The position numbers and the translations under genes are program-made. From contig NZ_AP024714.1 of the NCBI RefSeq assembly GCF_033126985.1, forward strand, positions 2,000,990 to 2,064,989: DNA of 64,000 nucleotides, given 5' to 3'. This document shows, piece by piece, positions 12,250 through 20,644 of the stretch. Numbering within the stretch: the stretch's first letter is position 1; each line of letters opens with the position of its first letter. This DNA comes from Methylomarinovum caldicuralii (GTDB taxonomy: Bacteria; Pseudomonadota; Gammaproteobacteria; Methylococcales; Methylothermaceae). The notes below the pieces were generated by a model. That model searched no databases. It had not been told where the DNA came from and saw only the letters and a list, made by a program, of their open reading frames with translations.

Positions 12250-13086
12250 TCAGTCTTCCAAGACGTCGTCCGCCCACTGGGCCTGGTCAGCGCCGATGCG
12301 GGCGACAGCCTCGTCGTAGACCTCACCACACAGCGGTTTGCCCAGCAAGTTCAGGATACTGGCAAGGCTCTGCAGCCAGACTCCCAGGATCCCCAGCGCG
12401 AACCAACCGAAGAAGACAAAACCGTAGTGCAGGGGGGCAACGAACAACTCTTCCATAAACCAGAAGGTATGACCCCATTCATTCAGACCGACGTTAGGGA
12501 CGATCATGAACGGCCCCACCACCGAGATCAGGTACGGGAGGGACATCCCCTTCTTTGTATAGTCAAAGTAAGGCAAACGGGTATGAGCGTAGATGAAAGC
12601 GCCAAAACCCGTGATGATGTAGACCGGATACGAACCATAAAACTCGATGATGTGGCTCGGCGTGAAGTCGGTATCACGGACGATGGTCTGATGCCAGGTT
12701 CCGTCCTGTTCAGTGAAAAAGCTCGCCCCCCAGTAAATGGAATAGGCATAGGCAAACAACCAGATAAGATGGGTAAAGTTGCGGCGCAGCTCCTCCCGGG
12801 TGCCAGCGATCTTGTCCAGATCGCGGGGCCGGGTGCGCCACAGATAACCCCACAGCATGGCGGCAATGATGACTTCCACCACGATTTCAGTGTACAGGAA
12901 ATTCATCCAGTAGGTTTCGAATTCCGGTGCGAAGGAATCCAGACCAGCTTGCCAGCCGTAAACCCTTTCATACCACACCACCCAAGAATAGAGGATGGTG
13001 TAGATCGCAAAGGCAAACGCAAGCCATCTGCGGTTCAATATAGGTTGCTCCGCCTGGGCGGAGACACCAGCCGATGTAGCTGCCAT
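12250..13086 (-). CDS. pmoC: Particulate methane monooxygenase subunit C, orphan copy
   Basis: 278-residue integral membrane subunit of the copper enzyme that oxidises methane to methanol. The PmoC signature is clear: TEIVVEVIIAAMLWGYLWRTRPRDL, and the copper ligands Asp128, His132 and His145 in the DGTWH...PSH arrangement, matching Asp156/His160/His173 of the Methylococcus capsulatus protein. The start at 13086 has a strong AGGAGG at 7 bases. No pmoA or pmoB lies within the window; lone extra pmoC genes are known in Methylococcus capsulatus. The upstream DNA is strikingly AT-rich and contains an FNR-like site. The gene sits between an intact rpoH and broken rpoH and IS debris. Confidence 0.96.
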   Translation of the reverse strand: MAATSAGVSAQAEQPILNRRWLAFAFAIYTILYSWVVWYERVYGWQAGLDSFAPEFETYWMNFLYTEIVVEVIIAAMLWGYLWRTRPRDLDKIAGTREELRRNFTHLIWLFAYAYSIYWGASFFTEQDGTWHQTIVRDTDFTPSHIIEFYGSYPVYIITGFGAFIYAHTRLPYFDYTKKGMSLPYLISVVGPFMIVPNVGLNEWGHTFWFMEELFVAPLHYGFVFFGWFALGILGVWLQSLASILNLLGKPLCGEVYDEAVARIGADQAQWADDVLED

Positions 13087-13158
13087 AAGTAACCTCCTTA
13101 ACGTTTCGTTGTTATGACGAGCGAGGCAAAATCTACCAGTTCCATCGTCGCGCTTTTT

Positions 13159-13172
13159 TGACCCAGATCAAA
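13159..13172. promoter_or_regulatory. FNR/CRP-type inverted repeat upstream of pmoC
   Basis: On the pmoC strand the site reads TTGATCTGGGTCAA, matching 9 of 10 defined bases of the FNR/ANR consensus TTGAT-N4-ATCAA. It lies about 73 bases before the pmoC start. It predicts redox- or effector-dependent control by an FNR/CRP-family regulator. No such regulator gene is in the window. Confidence 0.5.
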
Positions 13173-13207
13173 AATAATACATTTTTTGTAGTTTTATATC
13201 GCATAAA

Positions 13208-13230
13208 AACCATTTTTATTTCAAATGGTT
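13208..13230. promoter_or_regulatory. 8-bp inverted repeat in the AT-rich pmoC upstream region
   Basis: aaccattt and aaatggtt flank seven bases within a stretch (about 13150-13252) that is far richer in A and T than the rest of the window. It could be an activator site or part of the pmoC promoter region. I could not place a convincing -35/-10 pair. Confidence 0.35.
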
Positions 13231-13252
13231 ACAATATTAAACTATTAGAAGT

Positions 13253-13463
<211 letters not shown>

Positions 13464-13471
13464 GAGCTGCC

Positions 13472-13493
13472 GAGCTATTGTCAAATCTGGTGT
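13472..13493 (+). repeat. Left terminal inverted repeat of the IS256-type element
   Basis: Outer tip gagctat, inner end tctggtgt. The transposase stop codon at 13481 lies within this repeat. Pairs with 14800-14821. Confidence 0.75.
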
Positions 13494-14722
13494 CCAGCCG
13501 CCTCGGTCGTACCCTGTGAATGATCCTCTACGCGTTCGCCATCCTTGAATTTCACTCCCTCGACCACATCGGCCAACAGATTGTAGCCCCGAAGGCGTCG
13601 CCACTTTTTCTGCGCTGTCTCCATCAGCTTCCATGCCATCGTCAATATCGTCATGCGGTTGCGACAGTTTTTGGTCTTGATGGTCCTCAGGCGCACCGTG
13701 GCAAATACCGATTCGATCGGGTTCGTTGTCCGAATGTGCTGCCAGTGCTTGGCAGGAAAATCGTAGAACGCCAGCAGCGATTCCTTGTCCTTCGTCAGGC
13801 ATTCTATGGCCTTTGGGTACTTGGCCTCGAAGCGCTTCACGCAACGGTCGAAGGCCTGGTAGGTGTCCTGCCGGGTTTCGGCCATCCAGATCTCGTGCAG
13901 GGCCTCCGTGAGCTTGGGCTGCACCGACTTGGGCACCTTGTTCAGCACGTTCGCCGTCTTGTGCACCCAGCAACGCTGTTGTGCCGTCTTTGGCCACTTC
14001 TTGGCGATGGCCTTCCAAAAACCCAGAGCGCCGTCACCAATGGCCAGCTTTGGCGGGACCGTCAGCCCCTGGCTTTCTAGTTGCTCGATCACCTCCAGCC
14101 AGCTGGCCTCGGACTCCCGATAGCCATCGACCACCGCCAGCAGATCCTTGCGCCCCGTCTCGTCCGAGCCTACCACCACCAGCAGGCACAGACGATCGTC
14201 CAGCCGCACGTTGCTGTAGACCCCATCGACCCATACGTACACATAGCGCCGCCGACTCAGATCCCGCCGGCGCCATTGCCGATACTCCGCCTCCCAGATC
14301 TTCTTGAGCCGACCGACCGTGGCAGCCGACAGCCCCTTGGCCCAGCAGGGCCTCCAGCGCTGGATGCATCTCCCCCGTCGAGACCCCCTTCAAGTACAAC
14401 CAGGGGATGAATTCCTCGACGTTCTTGGTCCGCTTCAGGTACGGCGGTACCAGTCGGCTGTTGAACTTGATACCCTGGCCAGAACGTTGGGGACCTTGAC
14501 CGGCACCTCACCCAGACCGGTCTGGATGCTGCGTTCCGGGAGATACCCATTGCGCACCACTGCCCGCTTCCCGTCCACGCTCTGATCGGCATATCGGCTC
14601 AGAAGCTCAACCACCTCCGCCTCAATGGCCTGCGCCAAAAGCTGCCTGGCCCCTTCCTTCAGCAGTTCATTCAAGGCATCTTCGGCTGGTGTTTTCAACT
14701 CGACAACGTTACTCTCGTTCAT
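13481..14722 (-). pseudogene. IS256/mutator-type transposase, frameshifted
   Basis: The N-terminal part (MNESNVVELKTP... to ...GLGEVPVKVPNVLA) is in one frame. The middle (KFNSRLVPPYLKRTKNVEEF... to ...EALLG) is in a second frame, and the C-terminal 250 residues (WVDGVYSNVRLDD... to KDGERVE) are in a third. The breaks are near 14460, where some residues also seem deleted, and near 14345. The catalytic-domain DDE pieces (VDGVYSN, GDGALGFW, NPIES) are still readable. Without frameshift correction no full transposase of about 400 residues can be made. Confidence 0.88.
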
Positions 14723-14799
14723 AGCGATGTACATCTCCTGGTGGTTGTTGTTTCGTCACGATCAGTCATCAGGGTACACCGCTTCTTCAATCACCCCAT

Positions 14800-14821
14800 A
14801 CACCAGAAATCAGCATAGCTC
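14800..14821 (-). repeat. Right terminal inverted repeat of the IS256-type element
   Basis: Inner end acaccaga, outer tip atagctc. It abuts the truncated istA directly, so this element or its deletion event removed the 5' part of the IS21-type element. Confidence 0.75.
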
Positions 14822-15369
14822 CTACCAAGGGCAAATGCGAGCATGGTGTCGGCTATGTCAAGCGCAACGCCATTGCCGGACGTGAGTTTGGCTCGTTTGC
14901 CGAGCTCCAGGCCCATCTGGAACACTGGATGGCGGCCGTGGCCGACGTGCGCATCCATGGCACCACCGGTGAGCGTCCCATCGACCGCTTCCAGGCACAA
15001 GCGCGGCAGGCGCTTGGGTCCTTGAAAGACCGGGCGCCCTTCCAGCAGATCCGGGAGTTGAGCCGCAAGGTCCACGCCGATGCCTGCGTCGAAGTCGACA
15101 CCAACCGCTACAGCGTTCCCTGGCGGCTGATCGGCCAGCAAACCCAGGTCCAGATCGAAACCGGCCAGGTGAAGATCTACCACGGCGGCGTGCTGGTCGC
15201 CTGCCATGCCGAAGCGGTCGGCAAACGTCAGCGCCGTCTCGATCCGGCCCACCTCAAGGGCGTGATCAGCTCCCCGCATCCGGCCCCATCCCCGTCGGTC
15301 GAGCCCGCCACTTCCGAGCTGTTACGCCCCCTGGCCGAGTATGAGCAGATCGCAGGAGGTGCCTGGTGA
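14822..15369 (+). pseudogene. istA: IstA transposase, C-terminal fragment
   Basis: The open frame begins right at the IS256 boundary and reads GKCEHGVGYVKRNA, RIHGTTGERPIDRF and a C-terminal beta-barrel region (VEVDTNRYSVPWRLIG), typical of IS21 IstA. About 182 of some 500 residues remain and the DDE catalytic core is largely missing, so it cannot transpose. Its stop overlaps the istB start (GTGA), as is usual for the pair. Confidence 0.9.
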
Positions 15370-16172
15370 ACAACGACCGCCTCGACGCCATGCTCACCCG
15401 GCTCAAGCTCACTGCCATTCGCGACGGCCTCGACACCCTGCTCGACGAGGCCGCCCGAAGAGACCTCAACCTGCGGGAGGCCCTCACCTTCCTGTGCGAA
15501 GCCGAAATCGCCAGGAAGGACCAGCGCCGGGTTCACATGGCCACCAGCATTGCCAAATTCCCCTACGTGCGCACCCTGGAGGGGTTCGACTTCCAGGCAC
15601 AGCCGTCGGTCGATCCCAAACAGATCCGGGAACTGGCCACAGGACGCTGGATCGCCAACGGCGACGCACTCCTGCTGCTCGGTCCCCCGGGAGTCGGCAA
15701 AACCCACCTGGCCGTCGCCTTAGGCCGTGAGGCCATCCACAAAGGTTATTCGGTGCTGTTTACCACCGCCACAGCCCTGATGACCACCCTCACCCAGGCA
15801 CAAGCCCAGGGCAGGCTGGAGGAACGTCTCACGCACTACAGCAAACCCAAGCTGCTCATTGTCGATGAACTGGGGTATCTGCCTTTCGAATCCCAGGCAG
15901 CCCACCTGTTCTTCCAACTGGTCTCGAGGCGCTATGAGCGGGGCAGCCTGCTGATTACGAGCAACCGCAGTGTCGGCGAATGGGGAGAAGTCTTCGGAGA
16001 CGCGGTGGTCGCCACCGCCATCCTGGACCGGCTGTTACATCACAGCCATGTCATCACCATCCGCGGCGAAAGCTATCGCCTGCGGGAGAAACGGCGGGCC
16101 GGCCTTATCAGGCCCGCTTCCCACCTCCCCGGGACTGAGCAAGCCGGGAAATCCAACGCAACAACCTTGTAA
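15366..16172 (+). CDS. istB: IS21-type helper ATPase IstB (DnaC-like)
   Basis: 268 residues with a GTG start overlapping the istA stop. It shows a Walker A (LLGPPGVGKTHLA), a Walker B region (LLIVDELGYLPF) and the SNRSVGEWGEVFGD motif conserved in IstB. IstB is an AAA+ ATPase that assists IstA in target selection. The frame is intact, but without IstA the protein has no known use here. It could act on other IS21 copies in the genome. Confidence 0.93.
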   Translation: MNNDRLDAMLTRLKLTAIRDGLDTLLDEAARRDLNLREALTFLCEAEIARKDQRRVHMATSIAKFPYVRTLEGFDFQAQPSVDPKQIRELATGRWIANGDALLLLGPPGVGKTHLAVALGREAIHKGYSVLFTTATALMTTLTQAQAQGRLEERLTHYSKPKLLIVDELGYLPFESQAAHLFFQLVSRRYERGSLLITSNRSVGEWGEVFGDAVVATAILDRLLHHSHVITIRGESYRLREKRRAGLIRPASHLPGTEQAGKSNATTL

Positions 16173-16189
16173 ACCAGGGGGGCAGTTCC

Positions 16190-16228
16190 AAGTGTCGCAA
16201 GAGGGTCAATTTCTGGTGTCGCTTGACA
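16190..16228 (+). repeat. Right terminal repeat of the IS21-type element
   Basis: Two related repeats (gtgtcgcaag...gtcaat and ctggtgtcgcttgaca) end in CA at 16227-16228, the expected IS21 tip. The last bases directly adjoin the rpoH 5' remnant. Confidence 0.75.
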
Positions 16229-16262
16229 TGCCGATACCCGGAATGGCCAGTGCGTTGCTCAT
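16229..16262 (-). pseudogene. rpoH: First 11 codons of the broken rpoH copy
   Basis: The start codon (16262-16260) and 5' coding sequence match the intact rpoH, with a substitution (atacccgg for atgcccgg) in the short coding stub, and are cut by the IS21-type end. This copy lies downstream of ftsX in the canonical ftsY-ftsE-ftsX-rpoH order, so it marks the ancestral rpoH position. Codons 12-130 are missing altogether; 131-201 survive at 13253-13463. Confidence 0.92.
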
Positions 16263-16312
16263 CCTGCTATCCCCCCTGTTGGTTTGTTGTTGTTGCAAAG
16301 CCGAAGGCCAAT

Positions 16313-16355
16313 CTAGCACTCTCGAAGAGAGAGTGCCAGCTTTTTGGAAAGTTCC
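16313..16355 (-). promoter_or_regulatory. Duplicate CIRCE operator and sigma-E-like -35 of the broken rpoH
   Basis: CTAGCACTC-N9-GAGTGCCAG at 16313-16339 is identical to the site ahead of intact rpoH. GGAACTT sits at 16355-16349 at the same distance. Between them four or five bases differ from the other copy, leaving the presumed control elements unchanged. Transcripts from here would run into istB in antisense. Confidence 0.7.
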
Positions 16356-16389
16356 TTGATTCAGGGCAAAAAACCGCCCGGGAGCGATG

Positions 16390-17316
16390 TCACGGACGGA
16401 ACAGCCGCCACAGGTGCCGGCTGACCACCAGCGCGGCGGCGGCCGTCGTCAGCAGGCACACGGCCAGCCAGATTCCGAGGATTTCACCCAGGGAGAAGAA
16501 GTGCGCCTCGAAGCGGCTGCCGTAGAGGCGCGCCAGTTCGACGACATGGGGATAGAGCAGCCGATACAGCAGGAAAACGCCCGCGAGCGCCGCACCGCCA
16601 CCGAGGAAGCCGAACCAGAAGCCGCAATACAGGAACGGACGGCGGATGAAACCGGGGGTGGCGCCCAGCAGGCTCATCACCTCGATCGCTTCATGATGTT
16701 CTTCCAATTCCAGGCGCACGGTATTGCCCACCACCAGCACCACCGCCAGCGACAGAATCACCCCCAGCGCCAAGGCGGCGTGCCGGGCCAGGCGCAACCA
16801 GGCCCGAAAGCGCTGCAACCAGGCCTGATTCCACTGGATCTGCTCCACGCCGGGCCACCGGCGCCAGCGCTGGATCAGCTCGGCAAGGCGGGCCTCCTCG
16901 CTCCAGGCTGGCTTCGGTGTCACTTCGATGACCGCCGGCAGCGGATTGTCGGGCAGCCAGTCCAGGGCCGCGGCGAAATCGCCCGCCTCGCGCAACTGAG
17001 CCAGGGCCTCGTCCTTGCCGATCAGATGGACTTGCGCCACCGCCTCCTCCTCCCGCAGACGCGCCGCCAGGCTTTGCGCCTTCTTTGCGGGCAGATCCGG
17101 CTGCAGATACAGCGTCACCTGCCGACCGGAATCGAAAGCGCCCCCCAAACGCTGCACCTGGGACAAGATGAGATGGAAGCTTAAAGGCAGCACCAGAGTG
17201 ACCGCGATGACGCCGATCGTGACCGCCGTCATCCACGGTGCCCGCCACAGCTCCTCCAGACTGGAAAGCAAAGCCTGGCGGTGCAGACGCAGGTAGGTCT
17301 TCAGCCGGCCAGCCAT
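16390..17316 (-). CDS. ftsX: Cell division protein FtsX
   Basis: 308-residue membrane partner of FtsE in the divisome, an ABC-transporter-like complex that controls septal peptidoglycan hydrolases rather than transporting a substrate. It has the FtsX layout: a cytoplasmic N-terminus, TM1 (TAVTIGVIAVTLVLPLSF), a periplasmic domain of some 130 residues, then three TM segments in the C-terminal half with the MSLLGATPGFIRRPF loop. The start at 17316 gives MAGRLKTYLRLHRQALLSSL. It is 4 bases downstream of ftsE. A weak T-run-like end (GGGCGGTTTTTTG) follows the stop. Confidence 0.95.
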   Translation of the reverse strand: MAGRLKTYLRLHRQALLSSLEELWRAPWMTAVTIGVIAVTLVLPLSFHLILSQVQRLGGAFDSGRQVTLYLQPDLPAKKAQSLAARLREEEAVAQVHLIGKDEALAQLREAGDFAAALDWLPDNPLPAVIEVTPKPAWSEEARLAELIQRWRRWPGVEQIQWNQAWLQRFRAWLRLARHAALALGVILSLAVVLVVGNTVRLELEEHHEAIEVMSLLGATPGFIRRPFLYCGFWFGFLGGGAALAGVFLLYRLLYPHVVELARLYGSRFEAHFFSLGEILGIWLAVCLLTTAAAALVVSRHLWRLFRP

Positions 17317-17320
17317 CCCC

Positions 17321-17980
17321 TCACCCCACTTCGACGACACGTCCCTGTTCCAGGTGGAACCAGCGGCTGGCGAAGCGTTCGACCAGCCCCTGGTCGTGAC
17401 TGGCAATCAGAAAAGTCACCCCGACCCGGTTGAAATCGCGGAACATGGCGAAGATCTCCTGGGACAAGTCCGGGTCCAAATTTCCGGTCGGCTCGTCGGC
17501 CAGGATCAAGGGGGGGCGGGTGACGATGGCCCGGGCGATACCGACCCGCTGTTGTTCGCCCCCGGAGAGGGTGACCGGCCCGCGCCGTTCACAGCCGGCC
17601 AGTCCCACCTTGGCCAGGGCCGCCCGGGTGCGGCGCTCGATCTCTTCCGGCGCGTATCCGGCGATCTGAAGCGGCAGGGCGACGTTGTCGAACACACTGC
17701 GGTCGTAAAGCAGGCGGTAGTCCTGGAAGATTAGACCGATGCGGCGGCGCAGGTAGGGCACGCTCCGGGACGGTAGCCGGGTCAGATCGCGGTCGTTGAG
17801 GAAAATCCGGCCGCGGCTGGGCCGTTCGATGAGAGCCGCCAACTTGAGGACGGTACTCTTGCCGGCCCCGGAATGGCCGGTGATGAAGGCCATGTCACCG
17901 CGCTCGACCGCCAGATCGAGCCCTTTCAAAATCTCGCCGCTGCCCGGATAGCGCTTACCGACCCCCTGGAAACGCAGCAT
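17321..17980 (-). CDS. ftsE: Cell division ATP-binding protein FtsE
   Basis: 219-residue ABC ATPase with Walker A GHSGAGKST, Q-loop region IFQDYRLL, signature LSGGEQQR, Walker B LILADEPTG and the H-loop ASHDQ. The start at 17980 (MLRFQGVGKRYPG) is the standard FtsE N-terminus. It lies 4 bases after the ctaA-ftsY fusion, so ftsY, ftsE and ftsX form one operon as in most gammaproteobacteria. The operon is probably transcribed from upstream of surf1 or within that cluster. Confidence 0.97.
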   Translation of the reverse strand: MLRFQGVGKRYPGSGEILKGLDLAVERGDMAFITGHSGAGKSTVLKLAALIERPSRGRIFLNDRDLTRLPSRSVPYLRRRIGLIFQDYRLLYDRSVFDNVALPLQIAGYAPEEIERRTRAALAKVGLAGCERRGPVTLSGGEQQRVGIARAIVTRPPLILADEPTGNLDPDLSQEIFAMFRDFNRVGVTFLIASHDQGLVERFASRWFHLEQGRVVEVG

Positions 17981-17984
17981 GGCG

Positions 17985-20009
17985 TCAGTGCAGGAGCGGA
18001 GCCGGCGCCTCCCGGGATTGTTCGGCGAACAAGGCATCGATGAACGCCTTGGCGTTGAAGTCCTGCAGGTCGTCGATGCCTTCTCCGATGCCGATGAAGC
18101 GGATCGGAATGCCGAAGCGCTTGGCCAGGGCGAAGATCACCCCGCCTTTGGCGGTGCCGTCGAGCTTGGTCAGGGCGATGCCGGTCACCCCCACCGCCTG
18201 GTTGAACTGCTCGGCCTGGGAGATGGCGTTCTGCCCTGTGGTAGCGTCGAGCACCAGCAGCACCTCGTGGGGGGCGGTGGGATCGAGCTTGGCCATGATA
18301 CGCTTGATCTTGGCCAGCTCCTCCATCAGATTGGACTTGGTGTGGAGACGGCCGGCGGTATCGGCGATGAGCACGTCGATGCCGCGCGCCCTGGCGGCCT
18401 GGAGGGCATCGTAGATGACCGAGGCGGAATCGGCGCCGCTGTGCTGAGCGACGACCGGTACCTGATTGCGTTCTCCCCAGACCTTGAGCTGTTCCACGGC
18501 GGCGGCGCGGAAGGTGTCACCGGCGGCGAGCATGACGCTGCGGCCCTGACGCTGCAGGCGCTTGGCCAGCTTGCCGATGGTGGTGGTCTTGCCGACGCCG
18601 TTGACCCCCACCACCAGGATCACGAAGGGTTTGTGGGCGGGATCGATCCTGAGGGGCCGGCTGCAGGGTTCGAGGATCTCCAGCAGCACGTCGTGGAGGG
18701 CCTGCATCACCGTCTCCTGATCCTTGAGCTGCTGACGCGACAGGCGGGCCTTGAGGCGGTCGATGATTTCTTCGGTGGCCTCGACACCGACGTCGGCCAT
18801 GAGCAGGTGGGTTTCGATCTCCTCCAGCAGCTCCTCATCCAGCTCGCGTCCGGCCAGGGGCAGGGAGGCGAGGAAGCCGGTCAGCCCCTTGCGGGTCTTG
18901 CCCAGGCCGCTTTTGAGCCGCTCGAACAGGGTTTCCGGCGCGGGCGGCACCTCTGCCGGCGGCGGGATCGGAACCTCGGGAGGCGGCGGCGCTTCTCCTG
19001 CGGCTTCGGCCGCGCGCGCCTGGGGCAGCGGCGGACCGCAGCGGAGGAAGAACGCCACGCCGTAGCCCGTGACCAGGATCGCCAGCGCCGCCAGCGAATG
19101 GCCCACCACCAGATAGGCCGGCGCGCCCTTGATGACCACCGACATGCCGAAGGCGATCACCACCAGCAGCAGGAAGTTGAGCAGTACCCCAACTTTGCTC
19201 AGGTGAGGCACCTTGGGATTGGAACTGATCGACAGCCCCAGCAGGAACAGCACCACGAACCCCACCAGCGCCCCGAGGCGGTGAAGCCAGTGCAGGGTGA
19301 TGCGGCCGTCGGCATCAGGCAGGCTCCATCCGCTCAGCCCGTAGTGCCACTGCTCCCAGAAGGCCAGGGCGTGCCAGTCGGGGCTTTCAGGCCACCAGCG
19401 CCCCTGACAGGTGGGGAAATCCGGGCACACCAGAGCGGCGTAATCAGCCCCCACCAGGGCCCCGAGCCAGCCCTGGAGCAGGGCGACGCCCAGGGCAATC
19501 AGGGCCAGACGCCGCAAACCCTGGGTGTGGGCATAGCGTTCCCAGGGCGACGGGGCGAGGCGCAGATACCAGCCGAAGGCCGTCAGGATCATCGCCACGC
19601 CGCTCAACCAGTGGAAGGCGACCAGCGCCGGCATCATGCGGCTGGCCACCAGGGCCGCGCCCAGTCCCGCCTGCAGCCCGTACAACAAGGCCAGACTCCA
19701 GCTGCCGATCAGGGCGATGCGGCGGCGGGGGTGGCGCACTGCGGTCACCAGCAGCCCCAACAGCAGCACCCCTGCCGCACCCGCCGCCAGACGGTGGAGC
19801 ATGTGCAGCCGCGCGGCGGCGGCATCGTAGAAGACGCCGGGATAGCGCTGCAATGCCTCGGCCGGCAGGTTTTCCGGCGGCCACCACTGACCGAAGCACG
19901 CCGGCGCGTCGGGGCAGGCGGTTCCGGCGCCGGTGGCACGCACGTAAACGCCGAGAGCGAAGGTGACGACGAGAAAGAACAGGGTCAAAAGAACGAATTT
20001 TCTGTACAT
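17985..20009 (-). CDS. Fusion of heme A synthase (CtaA/COX15) with the SRP receptor FtsY
   Basis: One uninterrupted 674-codon frame. Residues 1-325 are a CtaA-type heme A synthase with about eight TM segments: loop cysteines C32/C38 (CPDAPAC) and C195/C201 (CPDFPTC), and candidate heme histidines H69/H72, H133, H240/H243 and H304. Residues 326-358 are a Pro/Ala/Glu-rich linker. Residues 359-674 are the FtsY NG GTPase, starting [16 protein letters not shown], with G1 GVNGVGKTT (468-476), DTFRAAA (498-504), DTAGR (550-554) and TKLD (614-617). The acidic A domain of normal FtsY is gone and CtaA takes its place. Both domains look complete. CtaA has a cytoplasmic C-terminus, so the topology is plausible. 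No good internal start was found for separate FtsY. I know of no such fusion. Confidence 0.92.
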   Translation of the reverse strand: MYRKFVLLTLFFLVVTFALGVYVRATGAGTACPDAPACFGQWWPPENLPAEALQRYPGVFYDAAAARLHMLHRLAAGAAGVLLLGLLVTAVRHPRRRIALIGSWSLALLYGLQAGLGAALVASRMMPALVAFHWLSGVAMILTAFGWYLRLAPSPWERYAHTQGLRRLALIALGVALLQGWLGALVGADYAALVCPDFPTCQGRWWPESPDWHALAFWEQWHYGLSGWSLPDADGRITLHWLHRLGALVGFVVLFLLGLSISSNPKVPHLSKVGVLLNFLLLVVIAFGMSVVIKGAPAYLVVGHSLAALAILVTGYGVAFFLRCGPPLPQARAAEAAGEAPPPPEVPIPPPAEVPPAPETLFERLKSGLGKTRKGLTGFLASLPLAGRELDEELLEEIETHLLMADVGVEATEEIIDRLKARLSRQQLKDQETVMQALHDVLLEILEPCSRPLRIDPAHKPFVILVVGVNGVGKTTTIGKLAKRLQRQGRSVMLAAGDTFRAAAVEQLKVWGERNQVPVVAQHSGADSASVIYDALQAARARGIDVLIADTAGRLHTKSNLMEELAKIKRIMAKLDPTAPHEVLLVLDATTGQNAISQAEQFNQAVGVTGIALTKLDGTAKGGVIFALAKRFGIPIRFIGIGEGIDDLQDFNAKAFIDALFAEQSREAPAPLLH

Positions 20010-20023
20010 GATCGCAGCGCGTT

Positions 20024-20644
20024 TCAGCCGATCCGCGAGGCTTTGAGCAAGCGTTTCAAATCCCGGTAGAGCCCGTAGGGGTCGAATCCGGCATCATACC
20101 ACATCATCAAATTTCCCAGCGGATCCATCAGAAACAGCTGGCCGCAGCGCAACGGCCTGCCGATCCAGCCGGCCAGCCGGGCAGCGAAATCCGGCGGTAC
20201 GCGCGCCAGATACAGATCGCGATCCCCGAAGAGCTGGCTCCGTAACCCCGCCGCGGGCGGCCGATCCTCGCCCCAGACCGCCAGCCGCCGCACTCTGGGA
20301 ATGTCCTTGCTGAACAGCGGGTGCAGCCGCCGGGTGTCGTCCAGCACTTGGCGACAGGCAGGTTCGTCGCCGGGAACGATCACATGCATCATGACCCAGC
20401 GCCCCCGGATTTCCTTCAGATCCTTCCTGGCGCCGGGAACCGGCTGGAACTGCTCGTAAGAGAGCGGTCTGGGCGGCTGGAGCAGCTGACCGTGATTTCC
20501 AGGCGTTCCCCATAGCCCCGGATGCCTGACCAAGTACCAGGCCCCCAGCCACGGTGCCGTGCCGATCAGGACGATCAGCCAGAATATCCACAGACCGTGG
20601 CGTTTGCGTTGTCGTGTCAAACCCGTCTCCTCGCCCGTTTCCAT
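20024..20644 (-). CDS. Cytochrome oxidase cluster hypothetical membrane protein (thioredoxin-like fold suspected)
   Basis: 206 residues with one N-terminal TM segment (LWIFWLIVLIGTAPWLGAWYLV) and a periplasmic domain. The domain carries features seen in degenerate SCO-like proteins (HVIVPGDEPACRQVL, LFLMDPLGNLMMWY) but lacks the CxxxC copper motif. A protein of this kind sits between surf1 and ctaA in the oxidase clusters of Pseudomonas and relatives, so an accessory role in oxidase assembly is likely by context. The start at 20644 overlaps the surf1 end by 28 bases. The function itself is unproven. Confidence 0.8.
   Translation of the reverse strand: METGEETGLTRQRKRHGLWIFWLIVLIGTAPWLGAWYLVRHPGLWGTPGNHGQLLQPPRPLSYEQFQPVPGARKDLKEIRGRWVMMHVIVPGDEPACRQVLDDTRRLHPLFSKDIPRVRRLAVWGEDRPPAAGLRSQLFGDRDLYLARVPPDFAARLAGWIGRPLRCGQLFLMDPLGNLMMWYDAGFDPYGLYRDLKRLLKASRIG

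Larger units (their letters stand above)
13472..14821 (-). mobile_element. IS256-family insertion sequence, decayed
   Basis: About 1350 bases bounded by imperfect 22-bp terminal inverted repeats (left 13472-13493, right 14800-14821; gagctat at the tips and tctggtgt at the inner ends, 17 of 22 bases matching). Inside is a mutator-type transposase with two frame breaks. The 8 bases flanking each end (gagctgcc and ctaccaag) do not match, so no target duplication survives. This suggests recombination or deletion after insertion. Confidence 0.85.
14822..16228 (+). mobile_element. IS21-family insertion sequence, 5'-truncated
   Basis: Contains the C-terminal third of istA, a complete istB and the right terminal repeat ending in TTGACA at 16228. 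The left end and most of istA are missing at the junction with the IS256-type element. The right end lies after codon 11 of the broken rpoH, so insertion into rpoH is directly visible. Confidence 0.87.

Noticed and set aside
13464-14829. Target-site duplication flanking the IS256-type element
   Set aside because: The 8 bases on each side (gagctgcc and ctaccaag) do not match.
18930-19040. A separate internal start for FtsY within the fusion linker
   Set aside because: No ATG lies in frame in the linker. A GTG in the Pro-rich stretch (encoding the Val of AEVPP) has only GCAGAG directly in front of it, with no usable spacing. An unseen internal start remains possible but is not supported.
17979-20069. 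A long open frame of about 700 codons on the plus strand opposite the ctaA-ftsY fusion
   Set aside because: Its translation is Gln/His/Gly/Arg-rich with no domain, as expected for the antisense of GC-rich coding DNA; the minus strand carries clear CtaA and FtsY motifs.
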